A DNA stretch of 9,028 nt from Spirochaetia bacterium. GTDB taxonomy: Bacteria > Spirochaetota > Spirochaetia > Treponematales > Treponemataceae. The stretch covers positions 1-9,028 of the forward strand of contig CAAGGF010000063.1 in assembly GCA_900769325.1 (NCBI GenBank). Direction: 5' to 3'. Position numbers and translations under genes: made by a program. The notes beneath the pieces are model-generated. The model did not search any database and was not told the origin of the DNA. It saw only the letters and a program-made list of their open reading frames with translations. Below are positions 6,990 through 9,028 of the stretch, one piece after another; positions within the stretch are counted from its first letter, which is position 1; every line of letters starts with the position of its first letter.

Positions 6990-7011
6990 TTAAGCGCAAA
7001 GAGGGTATTTT

Positions 7012-7941
7012 ATGAAAATACAAATTGAAAAATCGTCATGGGTGGCATCTTCTGTGTCTAACAAGGTGGGAACTGTGCTGTTTGCTTTGAGTGCAGTCAT
7101 GTTCGTATTCTGCTTTTCTAACTGGTACGGAATGTTCAGTGCGTTGAAGAAATTGGACGATTCTATGCAGGGGTTAAGCACTTCGGCTGTAAAAACAGGA
7201 CTTATTATATTCTTTCCGTTTTTTATTTTGCATGGTTTGCTTGCCGCTGGAATGTTTATGGGCTACAACGCCTGTACTGCGGTAACAAAATCTTACGGAA
7301 TTAGCGTTCTTATACTGGATATTGTAATGACAGTTGCACTGGGAGTTGCTGTCAGCTTTATTCTTCCTGCTGTTTCAGGCGCACTTGGTTCGGCAGGCAG
7401 TTTTTTAGGCAATTTTTCTGGAATGTTCGACAATTTTAAAGAACTTGCAAACTCAATTGACAAAGACACTATCAAGCAGTTTGCGGAAGCTTCAAAGGAA
7501 ATTTCAAGACAAGGAATTGATGCTGCTAAAGAAAATCCTGCAGTTCTCAATGAAATATACAGCAAGTATCTTGGCAGCAGCATAGACCCTGATACAGTGG
7601 CAAAAGCTATGGCAGCACTTAAGTTCATCGGATGCTGGGCAAAAGTTATGGTATTCCTTGTTCTTTCGCAGGTTCTTACCGTTCTGAGTTCTTTCCTTAT
7701 CAAAATCAACAGCACAAAGAAAACACGTCTTGTAGCACTTATTCTATGTCTTTTTACTTGGGGCGTTGGCGGTCATCTTTTGTATGTAGGTCGTACGGGA
7801 AAAGCTGTGGTTCGTATAATCTTTACTGTTACTGTGGTACTTATGATTATTCCTGTGATTTTTACGCTTCTGGATTTAGTAAAAATTCTTACTGGTAAAT
7901 TTATTGATAAAGAAAAACAGCCAGTCATTGACTGGGTGTAA
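7012..7941 (+). CDS. Multispanning membrane protein with C-terminal TM2 domain
   Basis: A 309-residue inner-membrane protein. Hydrophobic segments lie at about 19-38, 61-84, 97-121, 211-230, 240-258 and 266-289, with a soluble, charged stretch at about 135-205 (FKELANSIDKDTIKQFAEAS and following) between the third and fourth. The C-terminus matches the TM2 pattern: two membrane helices joined by a short loop with GGHLLYVGRTGKAVVRI (residues 253-269), then TLLDLVKILTGKFIDK (285-300). TM2 domains occur in many bacterial proteins of unknown function and do not identify a reaction. The start ATG 7012 has a good AGAGGG six bases upstream and a predicted promoter at 6872-6900. Base composition is more GC-rich than in the left half of the window. 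The lipoprotein and repeat-protein genes follow in the same direction and may belong to the same envelope-related unit. Confidence 0.85.
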   Translation: MKIQIEKSSWVASSVSNKVGTVLFALSAVMFVFCFSNWYGMFSALKKLDDSMQGLSTSAVKTGLIIFFPFFILHGLLAAGMFMGYNACTAVTKSYGISVLILDIVMTVALGVAVSFILPAVSGALGSAGSFLGNFSGMFDNFKELANSIDKDTIKQFAEASKEISRQGIDAAKENPAVLNEIYSKYLGSSIDPDTVAKAMAALKFIGCWAKVMVFLVLSQVLTVLSSFLIKINSTKKTRLVALILCLFTWGVGGHLLYVGRTGKAVVRIIFTVTVVLMIIPVIFTLLDLVKILTGKFIDKEKQPVIDWV

Positions 7942-7947
7942 AAATAT

Positions 7948-7973
7948 GGGACGGCGGAATTATCCGATGTCCT
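7948..7973 (+). other. Stable hairpin directly after the TM2-protein gene
   Basis: Six pairs (GGGACG 7948-7953 with TGTCCT 7968-7973, including G-U pairs at both ends), a G-A mismatch, and four more pairs (CGGA 7955-7958 with TCCG 7963-7966) closed by the loop ATTA. It begins six bases after the stop codon. No U-run follows directly, so it is more likely a processing or stability element, or part of the structured leader downstream, than a simple terminator. Confidence 0.4.
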
Positions 7974-7995
7974 GACAAAAATGGATTTTTAAGAA

Positions 7996-8087
7996 AGGAG
8001 GCGTGATAAAAATTACGTCCATACAATTTTTATCATTTAAGTTTATTTTGTGTATTACACTTCATAAACTTGGATTTTGTGCCTCCT
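7996..8087 (+). ncRNA. Candidate structured leader RNA with a possible three-way junction
   Basis: AGGAGGC (7996-8002) is fully complementary to GCCTCCT (8081-8087). Enclosed between them are two further self-complementary units. The first is a perfect 11-bp stem (8004-8014 with 8025-8035, loop of ten). The second is an 8-bp stem (8039-8046 with 8064-8071) with a 3x3 internal loop and a GTGTATTACAC centre (8050-8060). The closing helix would bury a near-perfect Shine-Dalgarno sequence (AAAGGAGG, 7994-8001). A small TCGC/GCGA hairpin (8094-8105) follows just before the lipoprotein ribosome binding site. The arrangement looks like a regulated leader, but matches no riboswitch class I recognise, and the 11-bp stem is AT-rich. 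It could instead be an attenuator, an intercistronic processing element or a repeat element. Confidence 0.35.
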
Positions 8088-8126
8088 GCGCAATCGCTAA
8101 CGCGAAGTTTTTATAGGAGTATTTTT

Positions 8127-8531
8127 ATGAAAAAAGGATTGATTTTAGGAATTGCTTTGCTTGTGGCATTAACATTTGTTTCCTGCGGGAAGAAGACTGC
8201 AAAAAGTTCTTCAAGTGGAGATATACAGATGGCAGCAGAAACGCCCAAGGCAGTTTCTCACCGTGCGGAAATTGAAGAATTTCTAAAAGGTTATGAACAG
8301 GTGTGCCTGCAGGCAGAAAAGGCTGCTAAATCTAAAAACATTCTGGATTTGATTTCGCTTGCAGAAAAAGCAGAAAAACTCGAGTCACAGTCAAAAAACG
8401 TGGAAGCTTACGATGATTTTACCACGGCAGACGCTGCAAAACTTGCAGATTATGCAGTAAGGCTTACAAAGGCACTTGAAATCACTGCGAACTCAGCAGA
8501 TTCACTGAACTTTGGAGCGTTCGGGTTCTAA
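8127..8531 (+). CDS. Small lipoprotein of unknown function
   Basis: 134 residues. ATG 8127 is preceded by AGGAG with seven bases spacing, and the sequence after it is a typical lipoprotein signal: MKKG, a hydrophobic run (LILGIALLVALTF), then FVSC with the modified Cys at residue 20, a relaxed lipobox of the kind accepted in spirochaetes. An upstream in-frame TTG at 8070 exists but would put a charged extension before the signal and is rejected. After cleavage comes a Ser/Lys-rich linker (GKKTAKSSSSG), then two long amphipathic helices (about 48-82 and 91-120: EEFLKGYEQVCLQAEKAAKS and TADAAKLADYAVRLTKALEI) resembling a helical hairpin. It should be anchored in the periplasm or outer membrane. 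I do not recognise the family. It sits between the TM2 protein and an exported repeat-type protein, suggesting a shared envelope role. Confidence 0.85.
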   Translation: MKKGLILGIALLVALTFVSCGKKTAKSSSSGDIQMAAETPKAVSHRAEIEEFLKGYEQVCLQAEKAAKSKNILDLISLAEKAEKLESQSKNVEAYDDFTTADAAKLADYAVRLTKALEITANSADSLNFGAFGF

Positions 8532-8559
8532 AAAATATCATTCTTACGAGGATAAAAAC

Positions 8560-8946
8560 ATGAAACAGATTTTAAAGATAGCGGCGGCTCTTGCTGTGCT
8601 GGTTATTGGCGCGTTTTCTGCATTTGCGGACGAAACGCAGTACAAGAAGCTGCTTGCATAAGCAAAAGGTTACGAGGCAAAAAAGCAGTATGCTTCTGCA
8701 CTTGGCGCATATTGGGATGCGGTAGCGGCAGAGCCGACTGAAGCAAGCAGGGAAGCACAGGATGCTTTCGTCAAGTTGGAAGATGTAATCAAAAGCGGAA
8801 AACCGGGATACGGCGACTTTGACGAGTTCAGCCTTTATGACGACTGGGTGATTTTGCTCAAGGACTGCGAGCGGTATTTTACAGAAAATCCTGCACACTG
8901 TTTTTTACTGAGCGCACCGCAAAAAGGTGATTTATTGCTACACTAA
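8560..8946 (+). pseudogene. Exported TPR-like protein with in-frame TAA, probably also truncated at its 3' end
   Basis: ATG 8560 follows GAGG with eight bases spacing, 28 bases after the lipoprotein stop. Residues 1-23 are a clear signal peptide ending AFSAFA-DE. Codon 34 is TAA (8659-8661), after which the same frame stays fully coding: AKGYEAKKQYASALGAYWDA and VAAEPTEASREAQDAF (tetratricopeptide-like helices), then DEFSLYDDWVILLKDCERYF up to TAA 8944-8946. One change (for example GAA to TAA) explains the stop. The last 15 or so residues (about 8896 on) lose the character of the rest and run into mobile-element-like sequence, so the natural 3' end has probably been replaced by an insertion. 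Periplasmic location is likely; the function is unknown. The gene is probably dead, or a sequencing error created the stop and only the 3' truncation is real. Confidence 0.7.
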
Positions 8947-8961
8947 AAGTGGACACTAACA

Positions 8962-9009
8962 GGTAGAAAACTGTTGAAAAAAACAGGACAATAAAGACAG
9001 TTTTCTGCC
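8962..9009 (+). repeat. 13-bp inverted repeat forming a hairpin before the last start codon
   Basis: GGTAGAAAACTGT (8962-8974) pairs with ACAGTTTTCTGCC (8997-9009) with a single G-T pair and a 22-base loop. An alternative pairing of CTGTT (8971-8975) with AACAG (8982-8986) is exclusive with it. The structure ends three bases before the GGAGG of the following start codon. It could be a transposase leader structure that limits translation or blocks read-through transcription, as many insertion sequences have, or the control region of another gene. Confidence 0.45.
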
Positions 9010-9021
9010 ATGGAGGTGTAC

Positions 9022-9028
9022 ATGGGAA
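9022..9028 (+). CDS. Start of a gene cut by the window edge, possibly a transposase
   Basis: GGAGG (9012-9016) stands five bases before ATG 9022, a strong initiation site; only Met-Gly is visible. Another ATG at 9010 is in frame but has no ribosome binding site. The preceding hairpin, the AAAAGTGGACA sequence at 8945-8955 and the damaged end of the upstream gene suggest the left end of an insertion sequence, but no transposase sequence can be read here. Confidence 0.35.

Noticed and set aside
8004..8038. The 11-bp stem after the TM2 gene, considered as a simple rho-independent terminator.
   Set aside because: The stem has only two G-C pairs' worth of stability at its ends and is followed by just three Ts; better treated as part of the larger structured leader.
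8572..8898. A 108-codon minus-strand open frame over the interrupted exported protein.
   Set aside because: The plus-strand frame has a signal peptide, ribosome binding site and continuous coding character on both sides of its stop; the minus frame is Cys/Arg-rich without any protein pattern.
4903..8955. The 12-base sequence TAAAAGTGGACA occurs at 4903-4914 and 8944-8955, each directly at a stop codon, as if both were ends of one insertion sequence.
   Set aside because: A 12-base match within 9 kb is expected by chance, and the flanking bases share nothing. It is kept only as weak support for an element at the right edge.

Overview
The window looks like AT-rich chromosomal DNA from a spirochaete, most likely a host-associated Treponema. 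The evidence is indirect. There is a large signal-peptide protein with a C-terminal beta-barrel, a small lipoprotein with a relaxed spirochaete-style lipobox, a TM2-domain membrane protein, and an AAA/DUF4143 ATPase of a type common in treponemes. No rRNA, tRNA or CRISPR array was seen.

Left part (1-3431). The window opens inside an unrecognised K-rich protein whose C-terminus ends at 273. A short decayed coding stretch follows, possibly an HNH-endonuclease tail. On the minus strand lies a large exported protein (511-2881): signal peptide, TolB/CsgG-like periplasmic domain, long coiled coil, a second globular domain, then an outer-membrane barrel. A single-base frameshift at 745-748 cuts off the last barrel strands. 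The following 550 bases without an intact gene hold another decayed plus-strand gene in three frames.

Middle part (3432-6492). A complete minus-strand AAA_14/DUF4143 ATPase is read from a well-spaced promoter that leaves almost no leader. The promoter sits in an imperfect 33-bp tandem repeat. Beyond it is a decayed minus-strand coding end. Next come a SAM-dependent methyltransferase and, two bases after its stop, a YiiX/YebB-like permuted papain-fold hydrolase broken by a TGA where homologous reading expects Trp. Another short coding relic follows.

Right part (6493-9028). A small XRE repressor-like gene faces away from an operon-like row: a TM2-domain membrane protein, a 134-residue lipoprotein and an exported repeat-type protein with an in-frame TAA at codon 34. 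The control region between the repressor and the TM2 gene has a good extended -10 promoter flanked by AACAGTT/AACTGTT half-sites. The 185 bases between the TM2 gene and the lipoprotein gene are full of nested complementary segments that could fold into a multibranched RNA. The last 130 bases look like a new element entering the operon: a 13-bp inverted repeat, a strong GGAGG site and a start codon at 9022.

Overall, three otherwise well-preserved genes carry single-base lesions, and four shorter stretches are coding relics. Either this is a decaying accessory region or the assembly carries point errors. The most interesting unexplained item is the structured leader at 7942-8126, followed by the repeat-borne promoter of the ATPase.
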